This document shows, one piece after another, positions 7,240 to 15,341 of a stretch of DNA of 16,003 bases. The stretch comes from Desulfonatronospira sp. (GTDB taxonomy: Bacteria > Desulfobacterota > Desulfovibrionia > Desulfovibrionales > Desulfonatronovibrionaceae): NCBI GenBank assembly GCA_003563255.1, contig PWSL01000010.1, positions 1 to 16,003 of the forward strand, written 5' to 3'. The translations under genes were made by a program, and so were the position numbers. Under the pieces are notes generated by a model, which ran no database searches, was not told the DNA's origin, and saw nothing but the letters and a program-made list of their open reading frames with translations. Position 1 is the stretch's first letter. Each line of letters opens with the position of its first letter.

Positions 7240-8790
7240 ATGCAAGTTCAAAACAAGGTCGTTATTCTGGATTTCGGTTCGCAGTATACCCAGCTTATTG
7301 CCAGGAGAATCCGGGAATCAGGGATATACTCCGAAATTCATCCCTGCAGTATAGATCTGCAGGATTTGAAGGCCATGCAGCCCACAGCCCTGGTGTTGTC
7401 CGGCGGACCTTCCAGTGTAGGTTCACAGGAATCCCCGGGAATTGATAAGGGGGTTTTTGAGCTGGGTCTTCCTGTTCTGGGGATATGTTACGGTATGCAG
7501 CTGATCGCCCACCTTCTGGGGGGCACGGTGGAGCCGGCCCGCAACAGGGAATATGGCCGGGCCGGGCTGGAGTTCGCCGGGCCATGTCCCTTGTGGGAGG
7601 GGCTTTTGGACAGGGAGGGCCTGACTGTATGGATGTCTCACGGTGATACAGTTCTTACCCTCCCTCCGGGCTTTGAGGTGCTGGGCCGTACCACCAGCGT
7701 TGATATCGCCGCCATGGCGGATGCAGATAAAAAAATATACGGGCTGCAGTTTCACCCGGAAGTGGCGCATACCGAAGAAGGCAAGCGCATCCTGCACAAT
7801 TTTCTTTTCAAGGTGGCCGCCCTGGTTCCGGACTGGTCCATGACCTCCTTTATCCAGGACTGCATCCGTGACATGGGGGAAAAGATCGCCCTGGACGAGC
7901 AGGTTGTATGCGGCCTAAGCGGCGGAATAGATTCCACGGTGGTGGCGGTTCTTTTGCACAAGGCCATCGGCAAGCGTCTGCACTGCATCCTGGTGGATAA
8001 CGGAGTTCTCAGGTACAACGAGGGCCGTGAAGTGGTGGAGAGCCTGACCAAGTATTTCAACCTGAACCTCAAGTATGTCCAGGCCCAGGATCTTTTTCTT
8101 TCCCGACTGCACGGGGTAAAGGACCCCGAAGAAAAGCGCAAGATTATCGGGCGGACCTTTATCGAGGTTTTTGAAAAAGAGGCCAGAGCCATACCCGGGG
8201 TCAAGTGGCTGGCCCAAGGTACCCTGTATCCGGATGTGATAGAAAGCGTTTCCTTCAAGGGGCCTTCGGCGGTTATCAAAAGCCATCACAATGTGGGAGG
8301 ACTGCCGGAAAAGATGAACCTCAAACTGGTGGAGCCCCTGAGGGAGCTTTTCAAGGATGAGGTGCGAAAGGTGGCCGTGGAGCTGGGAATTCCGGACAGC
8401 ATTGTGTGGCGGCACCCGTTTCCGGGTCCGGGTCTGGCCATCAGGGTCATTGGAGCCATTACCCCGGACAGGCTGGAGATTCTGCGCAAGGCCGACCGGA
8501 TAGTGCAAAATGAGCTTTTTGCCTCAGACTGGTATACCAGGGTCTGGCAGGGATTTGCAGTTCTTCTGCCCTTGAAGACGGTGGGGGTAATGGGTGACGA
8601 GAGGACCTATGAGCACGTGGTGGCCCTGCGTATAGTTGACAGCGTGGATGCCATGACCGCGGACTGGAGCAGGCTGCCGCCGGAGATCCTGGCCAGGGTT
8701 TCCAACCGGATCATAAATGAGGTGCAGGGAGTAAACAGGGTAGTCTACGACATTTCCTCCAAGCCTCCAAGCACCATAGAGTGGGAATAG
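7240..8790 (+). CDS. guaA: GMP synthase (glutamine-hydrolysing)
   Basis: The enzyme aminates XMP to GMP using glutamine and ATP. The single 516-residue chain has the N-terminal class I glutamine amidotransferase domain, with nucleophile C83 (GICYGMQ) and H172/E174 (QFHPEV). The ATP-pyrophosphatase domain carries the P-loop SGGIDS (227-232). The C-terminal dimerisation domain ends in PPSTIEWE, as in most bacterial GuaA. Upstream of the ATG at 7240 only a weak AGG is visible, so translation may depend partly on guaB. tatB begins 15 nt after the stop, which suggests that the transcript continues. Confidence 0.98.
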   Translation: MQVQNKVVILDFGSQYTQLIARRIRESGIYSEIHPCSIDLQDLKAMQPTALVLSGGPSSVGSQESPGIDKGVFELGLPVLGICYGMQLIAHLLGGTVEPARNREYGRAGLEFAGPCPLWEGLLDREGLTVWMSHGDTVLTLPPGFEVLGRTTSVDIAAMADADKKIYGLQFHPEVAHTEEGKRILHNFLFKVAALVPDWSMTSFIQDCIRDMGEKIALDEQVVCGLSGGIDSTVVAVLLHKAIGKRLHCILVDNGVLRYNEGREVVESLTKYFNLNLKYVQAQDLFLSRLHGVKDPEEKRKIIGRTFIEVFEKEARAIPGVKWLAQGTLYPDVIESVSFKGPSAVIKSHHNVGGLPEKMNLKLVEPLRELFKDEVRKVAVELGIPDSIVWRHPFPGPGLAIRVIGAITPDRLEILRKADRIVQNELFASDWYTRVWQGFAVLLPLKTVGVMGDERTYEHVVALRIVDSVDAMTADWSRLPPEILARVSNRIINEVQGVNRVVYDISSKPPSTIEWE

Positions 8791-8805
8791 ACCAGGGGGG
8801 GACGT

Positions 8806-9216
8806 ATGTTTGGTATAGGAACTACTGAAATACTGGTGATTCTTGTGGTGGCCCTGCTGGTGCTGGGCCCCAAGAAGCTGCCGGAAATCGCCAGATCCCT
8901 GGGCAAGACCCTGGCGGAATTCAAGAGGGTCAGCACTGATGTGAAAAGGACCATAGATCTGGAGGTCCAGGAAGAAGATGAGAAGGAACGTCGGGCCAGG
9001 CTCAAGAAAAAAATGGAGAGCAAGGCAGGAAAGACAGAAGAATCATCCCCAAAAGATGAAGAAGCGTCATCCAGGGGACCACAGCCGGAACCTGAGCCCA
9101 ACCCGGAAGAACAGGCCCAAGGTACATCACATGAAGAAGACCGGCCTGGAAAGGGGCACCGAGAGTCAGATAATAACGAGCCCAGGCAGGACAAAGAAGG
9201 CAACATCAGGTCATGA
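8806..9216 (+). CDS. tatB: Sec-independent protein translocase subunit TatB (TatA/B family)
   Basis: TatB pairs with TatC to bind twin-arginine signal peptides of folded exported proteins. The 136-residue protein starts with the family signature: a short N-terminus, a membrane helix at about residues 7-21 with E8, then a hinge LGPKKLPE (20-27). An amphipathic helix and a long highly charged tail follow. The LGP hinge and the in-membrane E8 favour TatB over TatA, but the two families are hard to separate by eye. A G-rich ribosome-binding site at 8793-8801 precedes the ATG. Its stop overlaps the tatC start by 4 nt. No separate TatA is visible here. Confidence 0.88.
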   Translation: MFGIGTTEILVILVVALLVLGPKKLPEIARSLGKTLAEFKRVSTDVKRTIDLEVQEEDEKERRARLKKKMESKAGKTEESSPKDEEASSRGPQPEPEPNPEEQAQGTSHEEDRPGKGHRESDNNEPRQDKEGNIRS

Positions 9217-10028
9217 CAACCGAGCACAAAGAAGAAGCAATGGACGAGCATTCCCACCAGGACGAGGGGATGACCTTTACCGAGCACCTTGAAGAGCTGA
9301 GATACCGTCTTTTCCGGATCATTATTGCTGCTTTTGTGGGCTTTCTCGCCTGCTACGTGTTCAAGGAAAAGCTCTTCGACATTTTGATGCAGCCCCTGGT
9401 AAAGGTGCTGCCGGAAGCCAGCACCATGATCTTCACCGGTCTTCCGGAGGCCTTTTTCACTTACCTGAAGGTATCTCTGGTGGCCGGTATTTTTCTGGCC
9501 AGCCCGTACATATTTTACCAGATATGGAAATTCGTCAGCCCGGGAATGTATGCTTCCGAAAGAAAGTTTATTATTCCCATAGCCTTTATTTCCGCTCTAT
9601 TTTTTGTAGTCGGGGCACTTTTTGGGTATTTCGTAGTATTTCCCATAGGCTTTCAATTTTTTATGGGTTTTGCCAACGAAATGATTCAGCCCATGCCTTC
9701 GCTGCGGGAATATTTCAGCTTTGCAGTTAAGCTCTTATTTGCTTTTGGTATTGCTTTTGAGTTGCCCCTGTTTATATTTTTTCTGGCCAGGCTGGGCATA
9801 GTCAGTTCCAGGGGGTTGCGCAAGCAGCGCAAGTATGCCGTACTCATAATCTTCCTGGCAGCGGCATTTCTGACTCCTCCGGACATCATCAGTCAGGTGC
9901 TCATGTCCGGGCCTTTGATCCTTTTGTACGAGGTGAGCATATGGGTGGCCTATATCTGGGGCCGGGAGCGAAAACACAGAAAGAAAAAGGCTCAGGAAGA
10001 CGAAGATGAAGAAGATGATGAGGGCTGA
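9213..10028 (+). CDS. tatC: Sec-independent protein translocase subunit TatC
   Basis: TatC is the six-span membrane receptor for twin-arginine signal peptides. The 271-residue protein shows the conserved N-terminal HLEELRYR (25-32), the loop YQIWKFVSPG (102-111) with the conserved glutamate E116, and six hydrophobic segments. The C-terminus is unusually acidic (EDEDEEDDEG) after a basic stretch. The start at 9213 overlaps the tatB stop (ATGA). In-frame ATGs at 9240 and 9270 are also possible; the last has AGGA 7 nt upstream and would begin just before the conserved region. tatB-tatC are probably co-translated. Many periplasmic redox proteins of sulfate reducers use this route, which fits the neighbouring ccm genes. 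Confidence 0.96.
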   Translation: MTTEHKEEAMDEHSHQDEGMTFTEHLEELRYRLFRIIIAAFVGFLACYVFKEKLFDILMQPLVKVLPEASTMIFTGLPEAFFTYLKVSLVAGIFLASPYIFYQIWKFVSPGMYASERKFIIPIAFISALFFVVGALFGYFVVFPIGFQFFMGFANEMIQPMPSLREYFSFAVKLLFAFGIAFELPLFIFFLARLGIVSSRGLRKQRKYAVLIIFLAAAFLTPPDIISQVLMSGPLILLYEVSIWVAYIWGRERKHRKKKAQEDEDEEDDEG

Positions 10029-10039
10029 ACATTGATGAA

Positions 10040-10059
10040 GGTATCTGTTCAGCGCTTTT
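10040..10059. repeat. 20-bp dispersed motif GGTATCTGTTCAGCGCTTTT
   Basis: The same 20-mer with one change (C to T) lies at 15885-15904, inside the repeat element before rplM. A shorter reverse-complement match is at 4490-4500. It is in the 126-bp tatC-hisB gap, which otherwise holds only the palindrome at 10095-10113. Confidence 0.55.
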
Positions 10060-10094
10060 CAAGATGGCATTCACCTTCACGGCAATTGATATCA

Positions 10095-10113
10095 TGAACA
10101 AGCCGTTTGTTCA
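10095..10113. promoter_or_regulatory. Short palindrome upstream of hisB
   Basis: TGAACAA-GCCGT-TTGTTCA is a perfect 7-bp inverted repeat with a 5-nt spacer, centred about 50 bp before the hisB start. Its symmetry and position would suit an operator or a small RNA hairpin. No regulator can be named from the sequence. Confidence 0.35.
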
Positions 10114-10154
10114 CCTCGAGGATAAACCAGTTTACTGCAGGTCAGGAAACAGTC

Positions 10155-10742
10155 ATGCGGCAGGCAAGCATTAACAGAAAAACCCTGGAGACAGAGATAG
10201 ATCTGGACCTGGTCCTGGAGCCCCAGGAATTGCACATTGTTGCGGAGACAGGGGTAGGATTTCTGGATCACATGTTGAATCTCATGGCCCACTGGGCAGG
10301 TTTCACCCTCAGGCTTAAATGCCGTGGTGATCTGCACGTGGATTTTCACCACAGCCTGGAGGATGTGGGCATCTGCCTGGGGTTGGCTCTGGATAAGGCA
10401 CTTGGGGATAAAACAGGCATCAACCGCGTTGGGTGTGCCAAAGTTCCGCTGGACGAGGCCCTGTGCGAGTGTGTTCTGGATATTTCGGGCAGGCCTTACC
10501 TGGTCTACCTGGGTGACGACATTCTTCCGGCACAGATCGCCGGGGAGGAAAAGGATGTCTGGAGGGAATTTTTCAAGTCCCTGGCCTATAACTCCAGGAT
10601 GAACCTGCACCTGAATTTTCATTATGGTCAAAACGGGCATCACCTTCTGGAATCCGCGTTCAAGTCCCTGGGACTGGCCCTTGGCCAGGCAGTGGTACTG
10701 GGCAGAAGGGGTGTCCTGAGCACCAAGGGGGTTCTGGCTTGA
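10155..10742 (+). CDS. hisB: Imidazoleglycerol-phosphate dehydratase
   Basis: The enzyme dehydrates imidazole glycerol phosphate to imidazole acetol phosphate in histidine synthesis, using manganese. At 195 residues it is the monofunctional form, without the N-terminal phosphatase of E. coli HisB. Metal- and substrate-binding motifs are FLDHM (36-40), [10 protein letters not shown] (61-70) and [10 protein letters not shown] (161-170), the two-fold histidine-rich pattern of the family. The start is ATG at 10155 with AGGA 7 nt upstream; a TTG at 10107 in the same frame adds 16 residues without family support and falls inside a palindrome. The stop overlaps the next start (TGATG). Confidence 0.96.
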   Translation: MRQASINRKTLETEIDLDLVLEPQELHIVAETGVGFLDHMLNLMAHWAGFTLRLKCRGDLHVDFHHSLEDVGICLGLALDKALGDKTGINRVGCAKVPLDEALCECVLDISGRPYLVYLGDDILPAQIAGEEKDVWREFFKSLAYNSRMNLHLNFHYGQNGHHLLESAFKSLGLALGQAVVLGRRGVLSTKGVLA

Positions 10743-11371
10743 TGAGCAGGTTAATTATCTTGATTGCAGCATTACTTTTATCGGCAGGGGCGGGTTGCGC
10801 CCCCAGGGAGCCGCTCCACGAACCCCCCGAAGATGCTGTGGTTGCTGTGGCCGGTTTTTCCCAGCCCCGGGAACGCTGGGAAATGATCACCAGCCATGTC
10901 ACTGTCCAGCCCAAAGATATCGGCCGGGATATCAAGGACAAACTTGACAGTGATCTGGTCGCCCTGTTGCGGCAAAGCGATCACAAGATTTTATACCCGG
11001 AAATGTTGCAGGACTGCAAAAAAGAGGTGTCCGAGGACGCCCAGCCCCAGAGATCGGCATTTCACTATTGGGTCCAGGTGGGCCAATGCATCCAGGCAGA
11101 CTATATTCTGGTTCCCTTTGTGTTTGACTGGAAGGAGCGGGTAGGCGGTTCCTGGGGCGTGCAGGAGCCGGCAGGGGTGGTTTTGGAGCTCAACCTCATC
11201 GATCTTCAGAAACTGGAACTGCACAGGTTTTTATTCGATGAAAGACAATATGCCCTGTTGGAGGATCTTTCCAGAGCAGGCAGGTTTTTTAAGCGCGGGG
11301 GCAGATGGATTTCAGCCAGGCAACTGGCCAATGAAGGACTTGAAAAAGGCGTCAGGGAGCTTGGTCTATGA
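10742..11371 (+). CDS. Putative lipoprotein between hisB and hisA, function unknown
   Basis: I do not recognise this 209-residue protein. It begins with a short positive N-terminus and a hydrophobic signal (residues 4-17) ending in SAGAGC, a lipobox-like site with C19 as the probable lipidated residue. The soluble part has VVAVAGFSQP near its start, and later GQCIQADYILVPFVFDW and VVLELNLIDLQKLEL. This run of strands and helices loosely recalls the CsgG/LpoB-type lipoprotein fold; that is a weak inference. The start is ATG at 10742, with AAGGGGG 10 nt upstream; a TTG one codon earlier is possible. It overlaps hisB by 1 nt and hisA by 4 nt, so it is embedded in the histidine operon although no histidine role is apparent. 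Confidence 0.8.
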   Translation: MSRLIILIAALLLSAGAGCAPREPLHEPPEDAVVAVAGFSQPRERWEMITSHVTVQPKDIGRDIKDKLDSDLVALLRQSDHKILYPEMLQDCKKEVSEDAQPQRSAFHYWVQVGQCIQADYILVPFVFDWKERVGGSWGVQEPAGVVLELNLIDLQKLELHRFLFDERQYALLEDLSRAGRFFKRGGRWISARQLANEGLEKGVRELGL

Positions 11372-12099
11372 TTATTTTTCCGGCTATTGACATAAAAAAC
11401 GGGGAGTGCGTCAGACTCAGGCAGGGCCTGGAAAATGAGGTGACGGTTTTTTCGACAGATCCCGGAGCTATGGCGGAGCACTGGGAAAGACTCGGGGCCG
11501 GGTGGCTGCACCTGGTGGATCTGGACGGGGCTTTTTCAGGAAGACCGGTGAACCAGAACCTCATCGCTGATATCTGCTCCAGGATCCGTATCCCGGTGCA
11601 GCTGGGGGGCGGCATAAGGGGACTGGATACCGCCTCGGCCTATATTGAGGCCGGAGTAGAGCGGCTCATAATCGGCACCATGGCCCTGGAAGAAAAAAGC
11701 AGATTCCAGGAGCTTTGCAGCAAATATCCCGGCCGCATCGGCGTATCCCTGGACGCCAGGGACGGAAGGCTGAAGTCCAGGGGCTGGGTCTCCGACACCG
11801 GCCAGGATGTGGACCAGGTATTGCCGGACCTGGAGACGATGGGAGCATCATTTTTCGTGTATACCGACATCTCCCGTGACGGCATGCAGTCCGGGGTCAA
11901 TACCCCTGCCCTGGAGCATGTGCTGGAGATAACTGATAAACCGGTAATCGCAGCCGGCGGCATCTCTACGCTGGAAGATATCCAGGAGATATATCCTTTA
12001 AGGCATAAGGGCCTGGAAGGGGTGATTACAGGCAGGGCGATATACAGCGGAAGCCTGGATTTTAAGAGCGCTGTCAGGTGGATTGAAGAACAGGGTTAA
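11368..12099 (+). CDS. hisA: ProFAR isomerase HisA
   Basis: HisA opens the ribose ring of ProFAR by an Amadori rearrangement, giving PRFAR for the HisFH synthase. The 243-residue (beta/alpha)8 barrel has catalytic D8 (PAIDIKNG), LHLVDLDGA, GGGIRG and SLDARDG with D129. TDISRDGM (166-173) and the phosphate-binding AAGGIS follow. All are in family order and at the usual length. The ATG overlaps the lipoprotein stop (ATGA), so translation is probably coupled. The gene ends 15 bp before the end of the oppositely oriented speY, with no convincing terminator between them. It is HisA rather than HisF or TrpF by these motifs. Confidence 0.96.
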   Translation: MIIFPAIDIKNGECVRLRQGLENEVTVFSTDPGAMAEHWERLGAGWLHLVDLDGAFSGRPVNQNLIADICSRIRIPVQLGGGIRGLDTASAYIEAGVERLIIGTMALEEKSRFQELCSKYPGRIGVSLDARDGRLKSRGWVSDTGQDVDQVLPDLETMGASFFVYTDISRDGMQSGVNTPALEHVLEITDKPVIAAGGISTLEDIQEIYPLRHKGLEGVITGRAIYSGSLDFKSAVRWIEEQG

Positions 12100-12114
12100 A
12101 TAAATGTACTGGTG

Positions 12115-13209
12115 TTACCGGTCCCGGTCCTTTCTGGTCAGCCTGTCCTGCAGTCCCTTGATGAGGATGGGCCAGGCTATGGTGGCATCGCAGTAGACTT
12201 CGGCATACTTGCCCCCCTGTTCCCGGGGGGTGAATTTACCCCAGGAAACGCCCTCCTGATAGGTGCAGCCTGACAGCCCCCCCCAGTGCACTGGTTCCGG
12301 GCAGATGCGGACCCCGTACTGGAATCTGCGCAGCGGCAGCTGCATGTTTTCCAGGCGCTGGGAGGCTATCTCCAGAAAAGGACTCACCTGCTGGGCCCAG
12401 TTTCTGGGCACGCCTCCGCCGATGGTGAAAAGGCCTGTCTTTTTACTTTCAGTGATTTTTTTCGTGTAGCTGAACAGGTCAAGAAAAGGATTGAATGGAA
12501 ACGGGGGATAGTCCTCAGGTTGCAGGGTTGGTCCGTTTTCCTGCTGGAGCAGGATATGTGTGGCTATGTCCAGTGCCAGCTCAGAATCGGTAAAGGCCGG
12601 GATATAAACCGGAATGTTCTGCTGGTAGGCGCTTTTAAGTATCCCGGGCCCCGGGATGTTCTGATCCAGATAGTGCCCTATCTTGCGGCAGATGATTTCA
12701 GAGCTGAGCTGTTCATGTTTGTCAATACCCTGCATGACCTGGTGGATGATGTCTTCAGCCCGCATAAAGTTTATTTCCGGTTCCAGGGTGTCGTAAACCC
12801 GGTTGAAGCCGTGTTTGAAAAGCTCCTGGTCGTTCATTTTGTGCTTTTCGTACTTGAAGTGCTTAAGCCCGATGGACTCGATAAAGCCATGGGCCATTAA
12901 GGCCCCGGTGGAAATAACCACATTGATCCAACCCTTATCTATCATCTTGCACAATAGCTTGCCCATCTTGGCCACTGTCATGGCCCCTGAAAAAGTACCC
13001 ACCACCAGGCAGTCCGGGTCGGATACCATTTCTTCCAGCACGTTCAGGGCCTCTCCCAGGCTGCGTCCGTTAAAGGCGGTTTTTTCCATGGCCTGCAATA
13101 GCTGGTCAAAGTCCTGGATGTTGTCTGGGTCCAGGGGCTGAAGAGGGGTCAGCCCTAACTCTTCGGGGTTCTTCAAGCTGTCGATGGAACGGATGTCTTT
13201 TTTTATCAT
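12115..13209 (-). CDS. speY: Deoxyhypusine synthase-family protein, probable homospermidine synthase
   Basis: This 364-residue protein belongs to the deoxyhypusine synthase family. In eukaryotes and archaea that enzyme modifies eIF5A; bacteria lack eIF5A, and bacterial relatives such as cyanobacterial SpeY make homospermidine from putrescine. Visible landmarks are SGAMT (74-78), STGALMAHG (100-108), GGGVPRN (264-270) and GGLSG (310-314). SWGK (322-325) carries K325, which I take as the counterpart of the catalytic lysine. The C-terminal DATIAWPIL is typical of the bacterial group. AGG and GAGG lie just before the ATG. It follows speB by 11 nt in an operon that makes putrescine, which supports the homospermidine role; the exact product is inferred. 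Confidence 0.85.
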   Translation of the reverse strand: MIKKDIRSIDSLKNPEELGLTPLQPLDPDNIQDFDQLLQAMEKTAFNGRSLGEALNVLEEMVSDPDCLVVGTFSGAMTVAKMGKLLCKMIDKGWINVVISTGALMAHGFIESIGLKHFKYEKHKMNDQELFKHGFNRVYDTLEPEINFMRAEDIIHQVMQGIDKHEQLSSEIICRKIGHYLDQNIPGPGILKSAYQQNIPVYIPAFTDSELALDIATHILLQQENGPTLQPEDYPPFPFNPFLDLFSYTKKITESKKTGLFTIGGGVPRNWAQQVSPFLEIASQRLENMQLPLRRFQYGVRICPEPVHWGGLSGCTYQEGVSWGKFTPREQGGKYAEVYCDATIAWPILIKGLQDRLTRKDRDR

Positions 13210-13220
13210 GGCCTGCCTCG

Positions 13221-14111
13221 TTATGTTTCAGCTGGTTTGGGTGGCTGGATAGTGCGAAAATAGCTGAGCAGAATTTTCAGGATACATTTTACACCCGTGG
13301 ATTCGGACAAGACGCTGTCCGGTCGTGGAGCCAGTTCGCAAAAGTCCATTCCAACCAGTCTGGGGCCTGGCCAGAAGTGCCGCCAGAAGTCATTGATCCA
13401 GTGGTACTGCAGCCCTCCAGGTTCAGGGGTGCCGGTACCCGGTATGACACAAGGGTCCATGCCGTCGACGTCAAAGGTGATGTAAACCGGGCCGGGACCT
13501 GAGAAATCCTTGACCATTTCGGCGGCCCTGGCAGGGGAGGGCAGATTCCAGGGGTGCATGACCATGATGTGATCATGACCGTCTTTGATGATCTGGGCCT
13601 GCTCCCGATCCATGCTGCGGATGCCCAGGGATACTGTCCTCAGGCCCAGATCCTTGACCCTGGACATGACGCAGGCATGGGAATAGGAACTGCCCTGAAA
13701 ACTGTTGCGCAGGTCGGCATGTGCATCCACCTGGATCACGGTCAGGTCCGGGTAATAGCCGGCATAAAAGCTTATGGGGGGGAAAGCGATGGAATGCTCT
13801 CCCCCCAGGGTCAGGATGAAGTCCTTTGATGGATCATAGCCCTCCAGAAAAGCATGCATTTCTTTTTGCAGATTTTCAGGGGAAGAAACATTGGGTCTTT
13901 GAAAGGGCAGGGTCTTGAAACAGCAGTAATCGCTGATATCAGCGTCCAACTCAGCATCATAGGTCTCTATCTGATAGCTGGCCTTTAAAAGGGCTTCCGG
14001 GCCGTTCCTGGTTCCTGTATCGAAGCTGACGGTGCCCTGGTAAGGTACCGGCCAGACGTGTACGGGGTTGGGACCGCCGCAATCATCCAGATCCAGAAAG
14101 TCTAAGTACAT
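13221..14111 (-). CDS. speB: Agmatinase (ureohydrolase family)
   Basis: The enzyme hydrolyses agmatine to putrescine and urea. The 296-residue protein has every dinuclear manganese-binding motif of the arginase/agmatinase family: GGEHS with H106, DAHADLR with D129, H131 and D133, and FDVDGMDP with D214 and D216. PGTGTPEPGG follows. Agmatinase is preferred over arginase or guanidinobutyrase because the gene lies between an arginine decarboxylase and a putrescine-using synthase. The ATG at 14111 has GAGGA a few nucleotides upstream. It starts 7 nt after pdaD ends and is followed 11 nt later by speY, so the three are almost certainly one transcript. Confidence 0.93.
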   Translation of the reverse strand: MYLDFLDLDDCGGPNPVHVWPVPYQGTVSFDTGTRNGPEALLKASYQIETYDAELDADISDYCCFKTLPFQRPNVSSPENLQKEMHAFLEGYDPSKDFILTLGGEHSIAFPPISFYAGYYPDLTVIQVDAHADLRNSFQGSSYSHACVMSRVKDLGLRTVSLGIRSMDREQAQIIKDGHDHIMVMHPWNLPSPARAAEMVKDFSGPGPVYITFDVDGMDPCVIPGTGTPEPGGLQYHWINDFWRHFWPGPRLVGMDFCELAPRPDSVLSESTGVKCILKILLSYFRTIQPPKPAET

Positions 14112-14118
14112 AGTGTCC

Positions 14119-14673
14119 TCAAGGCAGGAAAACAGCCACAGATATGGTGGTGGTCCATAGTCCGGCCACGCCGGTGGTTACACAGGGTGCAGATGTCGAG
14201 TCTACTATCTGCCCGCTCATCATGTAGATCTGTCTTCTTTCATCGTAGTCCTTTTCAGGATCAAAGTCTATGCCCAGGGTAGTAGCAAGCATGGTGGAGG
14301 CCAGATCCTCGGCAAAGTCGCCGATCTCGTTTTCATCGGCTCCAAAGGCATGATGTTCGGATATGTATCCGTACTGGCTTTCGTCGGCAGGAAAGGCCAT
14401 GCCCACTGCGGATCCTACAAGGCGTCCCTTTTCATTGGTGGCGTTTCTGGCCATAACACAAAAGGTCAACTCTCCCGGCAAAAGTTCCTTGATGCCTTCC
14501 TGGACTGAAATCAGCCTGCAGTAAGGGGGGTATATGCTGGACACATAAACCAGGTTCTGCTTTTCAATTCCAGCGTCGCGAAGGGCCAGCTCGAAAGACT
14601 GCAGTTTGTTTTTGTGCCGTCCTATACCGCGGGTAAAAAAAGCACGGGATGGGACAAAAGGTCTCTGGAGCAT
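14119..14673 (-). CDS. pdaD: Pyruvoyl-dependent arginine decarboxylase
   Basis: The enzyme decarboxylates arginine to agmatine with a pyruvoyl group made by self-cleavage of the proenzyme. The 184-residue protein contains the cleavage site VSSIYPP (44-50); in the studied Methanocaldococcus enzyme cleavage is between the two serines, so S46 should become the pyruvoyl group. GYISEHH (102-108) supplies the conserved glutamate E106. The start is ATG at 14673, where GGAGG (14682-14686) lies 8 nt upstream; an in-frame ATG at 14712 adds 13 residues that do not look like the family. It is first of the pdaD-speB-speY operon, which begins polyamine synthesis from arginine. Confidence 0.93.
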   Translation of the reverse strand: MLQRPFVPSRAFFTRGIGRHKNKLQSFELALRDAGIEKQNLVYVSSIYPPYCRLISVQEGIKELLPGELTFCVMARNATNEKGRLVGSAVGMAFPADESQYGYISEHHAFGADENEIGDFAEDLASTMLATTLGIDFDPEKDYDERRQIYMMSGQIVDSTSAPCVTTGVAGLWTTTISVAVFLP

Positions 14674-14731
14674 CAGATATTCCTCCCTGAATATTGGACT
14701 GCAAGGTTTCAACCATGCGTCAAATCAGAAC

Positions 14732-14760
14732 AAATTATTCAAAGCACAGGAGCAAGTCAA
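14732..14760 (-). promoter_or_regulatory. Possible promoter of the pdaD-speB-speY operon
   Basis: Read on the minus strand, TTGACT (14755-14760) is followed by an AT-rich -10 region. TAATTT at 14732-14737 has 17-bp spacing, and AATAAT at 14734-14739 is closer to consensus but only 15 bp away. The position, about 60 bp before the pdaD start, suits a transcription start for this operon. The match is moderate. Confidence 0.4.
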
Positions 14761-14776
14761 TATGAATATAACATAG

Positions 14777-14845
14777 CACTTCAGCGACACTTTGTGTAAA
14801 TTATCGCCTTGGCCAACGGAGACAGGCACTTTTGCCGTCTTCAAA
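14777..14845. repeat. Left half of the palindromic repeat, copy G (degenerate)
   Basis: CACTTCAGCGACACTT (14777-14792) matches the outer arm with two changes. GGAGACAGGCAC (14818-14829) matches the left core, and the next bases TTTTGCCG equal the stem arm of copy E. No right half follows; the rpsI terminator begins soon after. The copy sits between the terminator and the polyamine operon promoter. Confidence 0.6.
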
Positions 14846-14866
14846 CCGTAAAACGTCCTGGACAAT

Positions 14867-14896
14867 AAAAAAGGCAGGGTGAGGACCCTGCCTTTT
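14867..14896 (-). terminator. Intrinsic terminator of rplM-rpsI
   Basis: AAAAGGCAGGG (14869-14879) pairs perfectly with CCCTGCCTTTT (14886-14896); one further T-A pair leaves a 4-nt loop. Read on the minus strand, the hairpin is followed by a run of six T (14867-14872, partly in the stem). It lies about 30 bp after the rpsI stop. The plus-strand reading also ends in four T, so weak activity in the other direction is possible. Confidence 0.9.
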
Positions 14897-14927
14897 GATG
14901 TAGTCTGAGTATCCGTCAAGCCAAGCA

Positions 14928-15320
14928 TTAGCGCTTGGAGTACTGGAACTTGGCCCGGGCGCCTCTTTGTCCGTATTTTTTTCTTTCCTTGACCCTGGAG
15001 TCGCGGGTTAAAAGTCCGGCTTTCTTGAGAACCGGTCGGTGCTCCTGATCCACCTGCAGTAGTGCCCTGCTAATGCCGTGACGAACTGCTTCGGCCTGGC
15101 CGGCAAGACCGCCTCCGTCCACGTTGACCTTGATGTCAAACTTGCCTGCTGCATGGGTCAGCTTGAGGGGCTGGTTTATGATCATCTGCAGTGTGGCCCT
15201 GGGGAAATATTCCTGGTAGGGCCTGCCATTGACCAGTATCTGTCCGGAACCGCTATATAGTCTGGTCCTGGCGGTGGAGGTCTTCCTCTTGCCTTTGCCG
15301 TAAAAATATTCTTCCTTCAT
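14928..15320 (-). CDS. rpsI: 30S ribosomal protein S9
   Basis: S9 is part of the 30S head; its C-terminal tail reaches the tRNA in the P site. The 130-residue protein has the typical [10 protein letters not shown] start and the invariant basic C-terminus ending YSKR. The middle includes [21 protein letters not shown], usual for the family. GGAG (15329-15332) lies 8 nt before the ATG, inside the 21-nt spacer from rplM. The rplM-rpsI pair is near-universal in bacteria, and the terminator at 14867-14896 closes the operon. Confidence 0.98.
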   Translation of the reverse strand: MKEEYFYGKGKRKTSTARTRLYSGSGQILVNGRPYQEYFPRATLQMIINQPLKLTHAAGKFDIKVNVDGGGLAGQAEAVRHGISRALLQVDQEHRPVLKKAGLLTRDSRVKERKKYGQRGARAKFQYSKR

Positions 15321-15341
15321 GCGTATTGCTCCAAAAAATAA

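Noticed and set aside
10107..10154. In-frame TTG extension of hisB by 16 residues
   Set aside because: The ATG at 10155 has a good AGGA site and gives 195 residues, the usual length for monofunctional HisB. The TTG lies inside a palindrome and has no ribosome-binding site.
12117..12128. ACCGG-TC-CCGGT hairpin at the hisA/speY convergence as a terminator
   Set aside because: The stem has five pairs with a two-base loop and no T-tract on either strand, and it lies in or beside the speY C-terminal codons.
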